From the NCBI GenBank assembly GCA_003215555.1, contig QCKE01000009.1, positions 1-52,282 of the forward strand: a stretch of 52,282 nt of DNA, in the 5' to 3' direction. The number at the start of each line of letters is the position of its first letter. Within the stretch, counting starts at the first letter, position 1. The position numbers were made by a program, and so were the translations under genes. Positions 1 to 8,032 of the stretch are shown here, piece after piece. The DNA comes from Prochlorococcus sp. AG-409-K04 (GTDB taxonomy: Bacteria; Cyanobacteriota; Cyanobacteriia; PCC-6307; Cyanobiaceae). The notes below the pieces were generated by a model. The model did not search any database, was not told the origin of the DNA, and was given only the letters and a program-made list of their open reading frames with translations.

Positions 1-1606
1 ACTCCGCTTCATCAATTATTCCTGAAACATGAGCTATTGAATTTAGATCATAGCTGATATTTGTTGAGATAACTAATATTTCTCCTGACTTTACTTCTGA
101 TAAATCACTCTTAGAATTTATTACTCTAATTTTCCCACTAATCATTCCTTCTCCTGAAGAATTCCCTTTTGCAACTATATCTGTCACTATTCCCACTTTT
201 ATTAAGTCAGTGGAGCCACTAATGCCTGTTAATGTTCCAGCTGTTTCAACAACCAAATCTCCAGGTTTTAAAATTTTCATTGACATGGCTAATTGCATAG
301 CAACTTCAAATGTTTGACTTGAAGTTTCCTGAATTTCTATCAATAGTGGTAAAACACCCCAGACTAATTGCAGGCGTCTTGCTACCTCAACTTCGTTAGT
401 GATGGCGAGTATGGGTGTCGGGGGTCGAAATTTACTTACATTGTGAGCAGTTGAGCCACTTTTGGTTAAAGGCAATATTGCAGCTGCATTTAACTGTCTT
501 GAAATTGTACTAACTGCTGCACTAATAGCGTTTGGAATTGTGCTTGGGAGATGGCTTTCCAAGGACATTTGTGGATAATCTCTTTCTATTCTTCTGGCAA
601 TCTTTGCCATTGTCTCTACTGCTTGAATTGGGTAATCACCAACAGCAGTCTCATTTGAAAGCATAACTGCATCTGTACCGTCAAGAATTGCATTTGCCAC
701 ATCACTTACTTCAGCTCTTGTTGGTCTTGGACAAGATGCCATTGAATCAAGCATCTGAGTTGCAGTAATTATTGGAATACCTAAACTATTTGCTTTATTT
801 ATTAATTCTTTTTGCAGCAGTGGTACTTCTTCTGCCTCCATCTCTACTCCTAGGTCTCCTCTAGCAACCATTACCCCATCACATAATTGGAGTATTGAAT
901 CTATTTGATCTATGGCTTCAAATTTTTCTATTTTTGCTACTACTGGAGTTGTATGACCATGCTTCCTTATTAGTTCTTTTATCTCTTGTATATCAGCTGG
1001 ATTACGAACAAAGCTTAAAGCTACCCAGTCAACACCTTGAGCAAGTCCAAAGGCCAGGTCTTCTTTGTCTTTATCTGTTAGTGCTTTTATAGAAAGCTGT
1101 ACATCTGGGAAATTAACACCTTTGTTATTTGAGAGAATTCCTCCCACTGTTACAGAACAAATTAATGCATTTTTGTCCTTATCTACTTCTTCTACTTTCA
1201 TTTCTACTCGACCATCATCCAGCAGTATTCTTTTCCCTTTGGGAACTTCTTTAATTAATTTTTTGTACGTTACATTAGCTATTGATTGATTACATTCTGT
1301 TTTTTCTGATGTTAATAAGAATTCATCGCCTTTTTTTAACCTAATAGGCCCATCCTTAAATTTTCCTAATCTAATTTTTGGACCTTGTAAATCCTGTAAT
1401 ATTCCTATGTTTACATTTAGATTATTTGCTACTTCTCTAATGGTATTAATACGTATTTCATGCTCTTTGTGATCTCCATGGGAGAAATTTAATCTAAAGG
1501 TTGTTGCTCCTGCTTTTATAAGATCTGATATTCTCTCTTTGGATTCTGTAGCAGGACCTATAGTGGCAACTATTTTTGTCCGTCGTTTTAGGTCTATTTC
1601 TGTCAT
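1..1606 (-). CDS. pyk: pyruvate kinase (3' end outside window)
   Basis: Catalyses the last step of glycolysis, phosphoenolpyruvate plus ADP to pyruvate plus ATP, in the cytosol. The frame is open from an ATG at 1606 to the left edge (535 codons). The N-terminus has the KIVATIGPA motif, followed by FRLNFSHGD, the LQDLQGPKIR loop, the metal and substrate segment VMVARGDLGVE, and ATQMLDSM. After the catalytic core comes an extra C-terminal swivelling domain like that of PEP synthase, with GEILVIS and, near the edge, SGIIDEAE; many cyanobacterial and Bacillus enzymes carry it. The stop codon lies beyond the window. It is divergent from the MazG-like gene, with 75 bases between starts. Identification is firm. 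Confidence 0.96.
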   Translation of the reverse strand, partial: MTEIDLKRRTKIVATIGPATESKERISDLIKAGATTFRLNFSHGDHKEHEIRINTIREVANNLNVNIGILQDLQGPKIRLGKFKDGPIRLKKGDEFLLTSEKTECNQSIANVTYKKLIKEVPKGKRILLDDGRVEMKVEEVDKDKNALICSVTVGGILSNNKGVNFPDVQLSIKALTDKDKEDLAFGLAQGVDWVALSFVRNPADIQEIKELIRKHGHTTPVVAKIEKFEAIDQIDSILQLCDGVMVARGDLGVEMEAEEVPLLQKELINKANSLGIPIITATQMLDSMASCPRPTRAEVSDVANAILDGTDAVMLSNETAVGDYPIQAVETMAKIARRIERDYPQMSLESHLPSTIPNAISAAVSTISRQLNAAAILPLTKSGSTAHNVSKFRPPTPILAITNEVEVARRLQLVWGVLPLLIEIQETSSQTFEVAMQLAMSMKILKPGDLVVETAGTLTGISGSTDLIKVGIVTDIVAKGNSSGEGMISGKIRVINSKSDLSEVKSGEILVISTNISYDLNSIAHVSGIIDEAE

Positions 1607-1681
1607 GTGAGGTTACCTACACCCTAAAAAAATACCATCTTTTGTGCATTGAAATCCTCTTATGTTTTGCTTTTTCTGATC

Positions 1682-2011
1682 ATGGAATTAAATGAGTATC
1701 AAAAAAAATCAAAAATCACAGCGTTGTATCCAGATGTTGGAAATAATCCAATTTATCCAACACTAGGCCTAGCAGGAGAAGCAGGAGAAGTCGCAGATAA
1801 AGTTAAAAAGGTTTTGAGGGATAAAGGGGGAAATTTTAGTCCTGAAGACAAAAACAATTTGAAGTTAGAATTAGGAGATGTACTTTGGTATGTAGCCCAA
1901 CTTTCTGATGAACTAGGTTTTGACCTTGAGGAAATAGCTCAATCTAATTTGTTAAAATTAAAAAGTAGAGCTGAAAGAGGTAAATTATCAGGAAGCGGAG
2001 ATAAGAGATGA
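1682..2011 (+). CDS. MazG-like nucleotide pyrophosphohydrolase
   Basis: A 109-residue protein of the all-alpha NTP pyrophosphohydrolase superfamily, which hydrolyses (deoxy)nucleoside triphosphates to monophosphate and pyrophosphate. Visible metal-binding motifs are GEAGEVADKVKK and LELGDVLWYVAQL, the paired ExxE/ExxD helices of the MazG fold. I chose the ATG at 1682 (MELNEYQ) because family members begin with a short 'LNEYQ' helix; an in-frame ATG at 1649 would add 11 hydrophobic residues that look like upstream sequence. The substrate is unknown; a house-cleaning role for aberrant nucleotides is inferred from the family. It is a single-domain half-length form, not the two-domain MazG of E. 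coli. Confidence 0.85.
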   Translation: MELNEYQKKSKITALYPDVGNNPIYPTLGLAGEAGEVADKVKKVLRDKGGNFSPEDKNNLKLELGDVLWYVAQLSDELGFDLEEIAQSNLLKLKSRAERGKLSGSGDKR

Positions 2012-2038
2012 AATATATAATGGTGTTTTATGAGATCT

Positions 2039-2338
2039 TTAATTATATATAAATCCACTATTTAAGAAAGCAAAGCCTAAGTTCCTTAGAGCTGATTCAG
2101 CAAAGTTTAAAACTACAAAAGCTAGTATTGGAGATATATCTAGACCACCTATTGCTGGAATTATTCCTCTAAATAAGTTTAAGTATGGATCAGTTATTGC
2201 GCTGATATTGCTAAGTATGGGATTACTCCAATCAAGGTTTGGGAACCAAGTAAGTAAGACTCTTATAATTAATATATATGAGTATATAAATAGTGTTTGA
2301 CTTAATACTTCTAGTATTTTCGATGTGACTGTATACAT
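2039..2338 (-). CDS. YggT-family membrane protein
   Basis: A 99-residue protein of the YggT family. It has two hydrophobic segments (about residues 14-32 and 64-86) around the family motif IRVLLTWFPN and a 'DPYLNLFRGIIP' stretch. Plastid relatives (CCB3, YlmG) take part in haem attachment to cytochrome b6 or in nucleoid and division-site organisation; which role applies here cannot be read from sequence. It is the last gene of a minus-strand group ilvA-scpB-yggT, starting 22 bases after the scpB stop. Confidence 0.88.
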   Translation of the reverse strand: MYTVTSKILEVLSQTLFIYSYILIIRVLLTWFPNLDWSNPILSNISAITDPYLNLFRGIIPAIGGLDISPILAFVVLNFAESALRNLGFAFLNSGFIYN

Positions 2339-2360
2339 GATTTGAATGTTTTATAGCATT

Positions 2361-2901
2361 TTAAGCCAATTCTTTGGGCTTTGTCGCTTTATTATCAGGA
2401 ATTACAGTGAATGTTTGATGAAACTTTTCCGCAAGTGTAATCCAGTAAGATCTTCCTTCTCTTTGCCTTTTCCTTTCTATGAAATTTAGTTCAACTAAAT
2501 CTTTGATATGTTCATAAGCACCTGAGCCTCTGAGATCTACTAAGTCTGATTGTAAAATTCTTTTTTTTAAAGCAATTGTTGCAAGTGTTCTAAGTGTTGC
2601 TCCAGAGATATCAACGGGTAGGAGATTTTGTACTAGTTCGCCAAGTCCTTTCCTTAATTGAAGTTCATATTTTCCATTGTTTGTATTGATCTCTAATGCC
2701 GTATCTCGTTGAGAATATCCTGCCATAAGAGCCACTAAAGCTTCTTCTATTAAAGAAGAAGGTTCATTAAGTATCTCTGCAATTTCCAAAACAGTTGTTG
2801 GTTTCCCTTTGAGATAAAGGACTGCCTCTATTCTTGCAGGAAGTGATATATCAAGTTTTTCTTCTTCGCTTCTAGATGGGTCGGGATTAGTGATTTTCCA
2901 T
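2361..2901 (-). CDS. scpB: segregation and condensation protein B, apparent frameshift at start
   Basis: ScpB is a winged-helix partner of ScpA and SMC in the bacterial condensin complex that compacts and segregates the chromosome. The body shows the usual pattern: ARIEAVLYLKGKP at the start, a first winged helix, then LRTLATIALKKRILQSDLVDLRG and a second winged helix ending ITLAEKF. The conserved frame stays open upstream to 2900 but has no ATG or GTG; the only standard in-frame start is a TTG at 2789, which would remove the conserved first helix. An ATG at 2899-2901 sits in another frame; removing one A from the A4 run at 2894-2897 joins it to the conserved frame and gives MEITNPDPSRSEEEKLDISL. 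The coordinates include that ATG. Whether this is a base-call error, a mutation or slippage cannot be told here. Confidence 0.8.
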
Positions 2902-2931
2902 TATGCGAATGTCACATTAAAAATAACGTGT

Positions 2932-4473
2932 TTATTCTAGATTTGCACCTAAGAACATTTCATATGCAGGATTATTAGTTTCATCAGAGCTTTTATACCC
3001 TATTTCATTAATAAAATTCTCCCAGGAATTTATATCATTAGTTTTTACTAGTACTCCAACTACTATTCTTCCTATATCTGCTCCATGGTTTCTATAGTGA
3101 AAAATACTTATAGTCCAGTCTTTTCTCATGCCTTCGAGAAATTTCATCAATGCTCCCGGACGTTCAGGAAATTCAAATTGATAAAGTAGTTCTTTATATG
3201 ATTTATCTTGTAAATCTTTTGTGATTGGTAATCTGCCACCAACCATATGTCTTAGATGCACTTTTGTTAGTTCATCATCACTTAGGTCTAGGGAATTAAA
3301 ACCATAACTTGTAAGTTTTTTAAGAAAATCATTTCTATCATTTTTATTTTCCACTTCTATTCCAATAAAAATGTGTGCATTTTTAGTATGAGACATTCGA
3401 TAGCTAAACTCAGTTAAATTTCTATTGCCAATTACTTTACATAATTCTTTTAAACTACCTGCTCGCTCTGGTATTTCTATTGCAAACATTGCTTCTTTTT
3501 CTTCTCCTAGTACTGCTCTTTCTGCAACAAATCTAAGCCTTTCAAAATTCATATTAGCTCCGCATGTAATAGCAACTAAGTTTTTATTCTTTAATTTTCT
3601 TTTTATGACATCTGCTTTTAAGCCAGCAATTGCCAAAGCCCCTGCAGGTTCAAGAATAACTCTTTTATCGTCATAAAAGTCCTTGATAGATGCACATATT
3701 TCATCTGAATTAACAGTAACCATTGAATCTACGTACTTTTTAGCTAATTCAAATGTTTTTTGACCTACTTTCTTTACAGCTACTCCATCTGCAAATAATC
3801 CAACATCTGAAAGTTCAATAATTTGGTTTTGCTGTAATGATTTTGTCATTGCTGATGCATCTTTTGTCTCTACTCCTATTATTTCAATTTTTGGCCAGAG
3901 ATTTTTTATGTAAGTAGCTATGCCTCCAATTAGTCCACCTCCCCCTACAGCAATATAAATTGCATCTATAGTCTCATCGCTTTGACGAAGAATTTCTATT
4001 CCTATAGTTCCTTGGCCTGCAATTACTTCTGGATCATCAAATGGATGGATGAAAACTAAACTTTCTTTTTGGCTGATATTTTGCGCTTTTATAAAAGCTT
4101 CATCATATGTTTCTCCGTGGAGAATTACCTCAGCATTTAAAGAACGAACTGCTTCAATTTTCATTGGGGGAGTCGTTACTGGCATAACAATTACGGCTCT
4201 ACAATTTAATTTCGAAGCACTGAGAGCAACACCTTGTGCATGATTTCCAGCGCTTGAAGCTACAACACCTTTCTTTAATTCATCCTTTGTAAGGCGAGAC
4301 ATCCTGTTATAGGCACCTCGTAGTTTAAATGAAAAAACTGGTTGTAGATCCTCTCTCTTAAACCAAACTGAATTATTTATTTTTTTACTTAACTTTTCGG
4401 CCTTTTCCAATGGCGATTCTATAGCGATGTCATAAACACGTGCTTTAAGTATTTTTCGTAGAATGTCTTCCAT
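2932..4473 (-). CDS. ilvA: threonine ammonia-lyase (threonine dehydratase), biosynthetic
   Basis: A PLP enzyme converting threonine to 2-oxobutanoate and ammonia, the committed step of isoleucine synthesis. The catalytic domain (about residues 1-320) has the PLP-lysine segment SFKLRGAYNRM, the SSAGNHAQGVA loop and the glycine-rich VGGGGLIGG phosphate-binding loop. Two ACT-like regulatory domains follow (about 325-410 and 420-510), the arrangement of the long isoleucine-inhibited form. I chose the ATG at 4473 (MEDILRKIL), giving 513 residues, close to E. coli IlvA; a longer frame to 4560 adds 29 residues without family support. First gene of a minus-strand group with scpB and yggT; divergent from dxs with 119 bases between starts. 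Confidence 0.95.
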   Translation of the reverse strand: MEDILRKILKARVYDIAIESPLEKAEKLSKKINNSVWFKREDLQPVFSFKLRGAYNRMSRLTKDELKKGVVASSAGNHAQGVALSASKLNCRAVIVMPVTTPPMKIEAVRSLNAEVILHGETYDEAFIKAQNISQKESLVFIHPFDDPEVIAGQGTIGIEILRQSDETIDAIYIAVGGGGLIGGIATYIKNLWPKIEIIGVETKDASAMTKSLQQNQIIELSDVGLFADGVAVKKVGQKTFELAKKYVDSMVTVNSDEICASIKDFYDDKRVILEPAGALAIAGLKADVIKRKLKNKNLVAITCGANMNFERLRFVAERAVLGEEKEAMFAIEIPERAGSLKELCKVIGNRNLTEFSYRMSHTKNAHIFIGIEVENKNDRNDFLKKLTSYGFNSLDLSDDELTKVHLRHMVGGRLPITKDLQDKSYKELLYQFEFPERPGALMKFLEGMRKDWTISIFHYRNHGADIGRIVVGVLVKTNDINSWENFINEIGYKSSDETNNPAYEMFLGANLE

Positions 4474-4592
4474 AAATAGTATTATGTTGTTTTTTTGTGA
4501 ATTAAATTTTAATTTCCATTTTGAATTAGGTAATAATCTTTCTAAATGGTACAAAAACACATTAGATTGTCAGAAGCAAATACATAGGGATA

Positions 4593-6524
4593 ATGCGTCT
4601 GAGCGATGTAAGCCATCCTAATCAGTTACATGGTCTGACTACAGCTCAACTGGAAGACATAGCATGTCAAATAAGAGAAAGGCATTTGCAAGTTGTTTCT
4701 ACTAGTGGTGGTCATTTAGGTCCGGGTCTTGGCGTAGTTGAGTTAACTCTTGCTCTTTATCAGACATTAGATCTTGATATAGATAAGGTTGTTTGGGATG
4801 TAGGTCATCAAGCTTATCCTCACAAATTAATTACAGGAAGATATTCTAATTTTGATTCATTAAGGCAGCAAGGGGGTGTAGCCGGATATTTGAAGCGTAC
4901 TGAGAGTAAGTTTGATCATTTTGGTGCAGGTCATGCAAGTACATCAATTTCTTCAGCACTTGGCATGGCTGTGGCAAGAGATAGAAAAGGTATGGATTAT
5001 AAATGTGTAGCTGTAATAGGCGATGGAGCTTTGACGGGAGGTATGGCATTAGAAGCAATTAATCATGCTGGTCATTTGCCCAATACTCCTTTTTTGGTTG
5101 TTCTTAACGATAATGACATGTCTATATCTCCTCCTGTTGGAGCGTTATCAACTCATTTAAATAGAATGAGGCATAGTGCTCCCATTCAATTTATTTCTGA
5201 CAGTGTTCAGGAAGGTGTTAGACATATACCTTTTATAGGAAATGAAATCCCCGAGGAAATTAAATCATTGACTGGAAGCGTTAAGAGGCTTGCCGTACCA
5301 AAAGTAGGAGCAGTTTTTGAAGAATTAGGTTTCACTTATATGGGACCTGTAGATGGTCATGATATTGCTCAAATGGTTAAAACTTTTCAAGCTGCTCATA
5401 GAGTTGGAGGACCTGTGTTAGTTCATGTTTCAACAACGAAAGGCAAAGGGTATCCTTACGCAGAGGCTGATCAGGTTGGTTATCATGCTCAATCTGCTTT
5501 TGATTTAACTACAGGAAAGTCAATACCTTCTAAGAAACCAAAGCCACCAAGTTATAGCAAGGTTTTTGGACAGACTCTTGTCAAAATTTGTGAGCAGGAT
5601 CCTACAGTTGTTGGTATTACAGCAGCAATGGCAACAGGCACAGGACTCGATTTACTACAGAAAGCAATACCTGATCAATATATAGATGTTGGAATTGCGG
5701 AACAGCATGCAGTTACATTGGCCGCAGGTATGGCATGTGAAGGTCTAAAGCCTGTTTGTGCCATTTACAGTACTTTTCTTCAAAGAGCTTTTGATCAATT
5801 AATACACGATGTTGGAATACAAAATCTTCCTGTTACGTTTGTTCTTGATCGTGCAGGAATAGTTGGGGCAGATGGTCCTACTCATCAAGGGCAATATGAC
5901 CTTAGTTATATGAGATCAATTCCTAACTTTACAGTTATGGCACCAAAGGATGAGGCAGAACTTCAAAGGATGCTTTTGACTTGCTTGGATCACGATGGAC
6001 CTTGCGCTTTAAGAATTCCAAGAGGACCGGGAGAAGGGGTTACTCTTATGGAGGAAGGATGGGAATTGTTGAAAATTGGCCGAGGTGAAGTCTTAAAGGA
6101 AGGTGACGACTTATTAATTATTGCCTATGGATCTATGGTTTCATCAGCTATGGAGACATCACTATTACTAGAGGAATTAGGAGTAAGTTCTACCGTTGTT
6201 AACGCAAGATTCTTAAGGCCTTTAGATCAAGCATTAATACATCCCTTGGCCAGAAGAATTGGGAAGGTGGTTACGATGGAAGAGGGAACTCTTTTAGGGG
6301 GATTTGGTTCAGCTGTAGTTGAGTCATTTGTTGATCAGGATCTTCAGGTCCCTACATTAAGAATTGGTATACCTGATAAGTTGGTTGATCATGCTAGTCC
6401 GCAGCAAAGTAAAGAGAAACTGGGATTAACGCCAACTGCTATGACAAAAACTATTTCCAAAAGATTTGGTTGGGATGCTTCAGATTCTTTTGTTTTGAGT
6501 AAATCAAATAAAGAATCTATATAG
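4593..6524 (+). CDS. dxs: 1-deoxy-D-xylulose-5-phosphate synthase
   Basis: A thiamine-diphosphate enzyme condensing pyruvate and glyceraldehyde-3-phosphate into DXP, the entry step of the MEP isoprenoid pathway that feeds carotenoids, phytyl chains and quinones. At 643 residues it has the expected length. Visible landmarks are the N-terminal [28 protein letters not shown], the thiamine-binding [13 protein letters not shown] with downstream NDNDMSI, the second-domain [15 protein letters not shown], and [15 protein letters not shown]. The ATG at 4593 gives the family-typical N-terminus. It stands alone on the plus strand; the 200 bases after it, before the convergent psaK stop, are very AT-rich and hold nothing I recognise. 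Confidence 0.97.
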   Translation: MRLSDVSHPNQLHGLTTAQLEDIACQIRERHLQVVSTSGGHLGPGLGVVELTLALYQTLDLDIDKVVWDVGHQAYPHKLITGRYSNFDSLRQQGGVAGYLKRTESKFDHFGAGHASTSISSALGMAVARDRKGMDYKCVAVIGDGALTGGMALEAINHAGHLPNTPFLVVLNDNDMSISPPVGALSTHLNRMRHSAPIQFISDSVQEGVRHIPFIGNEIPEEIKSLTGSVKRLAVPKVGAVFEELGFTYMGPVDGHDIAQMVKTFQAAHRVGGPVLVHVSTTKGKGYPYAEADQVGYHAQSAFDLTTGKSIPSKKPKPPSYSKVFGQTLVKICEQDPTVVGITAAMATGTGLDLLQKAIPDQYIDVGIAEQHAVTLAAGMACEGLKPVCAIYSTFLQRAFDQLIHDVGIQNLPVTFVLDRAGIVGADGPTHQGQYDLSYMRSIPNFTVMAPKDEAELQRMLLTCLDHDGPCALRIPRGPGEGVTLMEEGWELLKIGRGEVLKEGDDLLIIAYGSMVSSAMETSLLLEELGVSSTVVNARFLRPLDQALIHPLARRIGKVVTMEEGTLLGGFGSAVVESFVDQDLQVPTLRIGIPDKLVDHASPQQSKEKLGLTPTAMTKTISKRFGWDASDSFVLSKSNKESI

Positions 6525-6725
6525 GCAAGATAACTAAATAAGCCATGTAAATAAAAACATAGTTGTTTTAGTGTTATATCATTTTAAAATATACTAAATA
6601 TCAAAAATATCTAATATATCTCTATTGCCACTTAAAAAGCTAGAGTTATTAATATGCAAATATTTGAAAGTTATTTTTTAAATTACTTATTGATAAATTC
6701 TAGGTATTAAACAAAAATTATTTGT

Positions 6726-7031
6726 TTAAAGAATGCCTCTTGCAGCCAAACCTAAAATAGAACCTATCCCAAGAATATGTCCTAAGCAATTTGCAGCAAC
6801 AACAGATGCATGACTCATACCACCGAAGAATTTAGAGTTAGGAATTTCAAATCCCTCATTTGGCTTAGCAATATTTGCTCTAGCTATTGCATAAGCAAGT
6901 ACATTGCACAAAATCATAATCATTGCGCACTTTGGAGACCAGTGAAAAGTTGCTGGTGCAGCAGAGGCCAATAGCGATGTAATCATTAACACAATAAAAG
7001 CAACTATATTATTCTCCTTGATAAAGCACAT
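6726..7031 (-). CDS. psaK: photosystem I reaction centre subunit X (PsaK)
   Basis: A small two-helix thylakoid membrane subunit at the edge of photosystem I that binds antenna chlorophyll. Recognised by the N-terminal FHWSPKCAMIMILCNVLA helix, the short loop with 'NSKFFGG', and the terminal helix GHILGIGSILGLAARGIL, which matches the PsaK end LGxGxILGLxxxGIL. The frame gives 101 residues; PsaK is usually 80-90, so translation may begin at the internal ATG at 6983 (MITSLLASAAP), whose start resembles the cleaved leader of other PsaK proteins. The extra 16 residues are hydrophobic. Downstream of the DUF3593 and DUF2499 genes on the same strand. Confidence 0.9.
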   Translation of the reverse strand: MCFIKENNIVAFIVLMITSLLASAAPATFHWSPKCAMIMILCNVLAYAIARANIAKPNEGFEIPNSKFFGGMSHASVVAANCLGHILGIGSILGLAARGIL

Positions 7032-7062
7032 TTAACCACAAAGATTATGCACCTCTTAAAGG

Positions 7063-7377
7063 TTATTCACCTGATTTCTTAAGAAGGCTTGAAAAACCAA
7101 ATACTATAAGCCCGTCGCTTAAAGCTAAAAAAGCCTCTGCTGATCCGTGTAATGTGTCTATATCGGTCAATTCTTTCCCTTGAGTCACTTGAGCATATAC
7201 TGAAAATAAGATTGTTATTGCAACAAAAAGAAGAGTCAAGCTGAACCCATTGAAGGCTAATCTTGGAATCAATTCTGTTTTATTGGCCCAGTAGAGAAAA
7301 ACTAAATAAGGAAACAAAGATAGAATAAAAAGTGGCCCTGGATCTAAGCCTAATAAATATAAGAAAAAGTCATTCAT
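7063..7377 (-). CDS. DUF3593 membrane protein
   Basis: A 104-residue hydrophobic protein of the DUF3593 family, conserved in cyanobacteria and green plastids but without an assigned function. It begins with the family signature LLGLDPGPLFILSLFPYLVFLYW and has about three hydrophobic segments (residues 14-30, 45-62, 84-100). Its ATG overlaps the stop of the upstream DUF2499 gene by 4 bases (ATGA), indicating translational coupling; psaK follows after 31 bases. A thylakoid role is inferred from the family's distribution and the psaK neighbour. Confidence 0.82.
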   Translation of the reverse strand: MNDFFLYLLGLDPGPLFILSLFPYLVFLYWANKTELIPRLAFNGFSLTLLFVAITILFSVYAQVTQGKELTDIDTLHGSAEAFLALSDGLIVFGFSSLLKKSGE

Positions 7378-7688
7378 GTGTTTTGAGCGATTTTCTTTTG
7401 CTCAGAAAAAATCTTCCATGTTGCATAAGCTAGACATACATTGCCAATAATTGTAAGAAGAGCCTGTATATAAACCAATCCATAGAGATAAGGGTCGTTA
7501 TCAAATATATGCCATGTTATTGCTGCCATTGCACTCGCCAAATTTGGGAGCATTGCATAAGAAAGATAAATTAGATTTTTATACTTTTTGGAACTAGTAG
7601 AAATTTTTTGTATCAGTAGAATTGCTATTGTCCATTCGAATAGAGTTAGTATATGAATAAACCATGTTCCTATAGAAAGAGCGTGCAT
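7374..7688 (-). CDS. DUF2499 (Ycf49-like) membrane protein
   Basis: A 104-residue protein matching the DUF2499/Ycf49-like family: MHALSIGTWFIHILTLFEW at the start, MLPNLASAMAAITWHIFDN in the middle and a final helix LLTIIGNVCLAYATWKIF. About three membrane segments are visible. The family is found in cyanobacteria and some algal plastid genomes and has no established biochemical role. It is translationally coupled to the DUF3593 gene (4-base overlap), so the two products probably act together; that is inference from gene order. Confidence 0.82.
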   Translation of the reverse strand: MHALSIGTWFIHILTLFEWTIAILLIQKISTSSKKYKNLIYLSYAMLPNLASAMAAITWHIFDNDPYLYGLVYIQALLTIIGNVCLAYATWKIFSEQKKIAQNT

Positions 7689-7747
7689 TTTTTGTTCATT
7701 GCTTGATTAAGTACAGTTGAATAAGTTTAATAAAAATTAAATTATTC

Positions 7748-7984
7748 TTATATTTTGCTTAAATCAACCCCTACAGATTTTGCATATGAATCCAGTCCTT
7801 TCTTTTGTATAGTTTTCAATGTCCTTGTTGAAATTCTAATAGTAATCCACTTTTTTCCTTCTTCCCACCATAAACGCCTCTTTTGAAGGTTTACCTGCTG
7901 TAGTTTTTTTGTCCTAATATGAGAGTGGCTTACTGCCATCCCATTGTTTGCTCTTGTACCTGAAAGCTCACAAACTCTGGACAT
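7748..7984 (-). CDS. rpmB: 50S ribosomal protein L28
   Basis: A 78-residue basic protein of the large ribosomal subunit. It starts [27 protein letters not shown], the usual L28 start 'CxxTGK...GN.VSHS', and includes the conserved [17 protein letters not shown] and [11 protein letters not shown] blocks. The four-cysteine zinc ribbon found in some L28 proteins is reduced here to a single N-terminal Cys. It follows htpG on the minus strand by 48 bases. Confidence 0.95.
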   Translation of the reverse strand: MSRVCELSGTRANNGMAVSHSHIRTKKLQQVNLQKRRLWWEEGKKWITIRISTRTLKTIQKKGLDSYAKSVGVDLSKI

Positions 7985-8032
7985 GCTTAATCCTTTTAAA
8001 AATATCTATTTATTCTATCAAAGCATTCATTA

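Noticed and set aside
1649-1681. Earlier ATG for the MazG-like gene
   Set aside because: Adds an 11-residue hydrophobic leader not expected for this soluble family.
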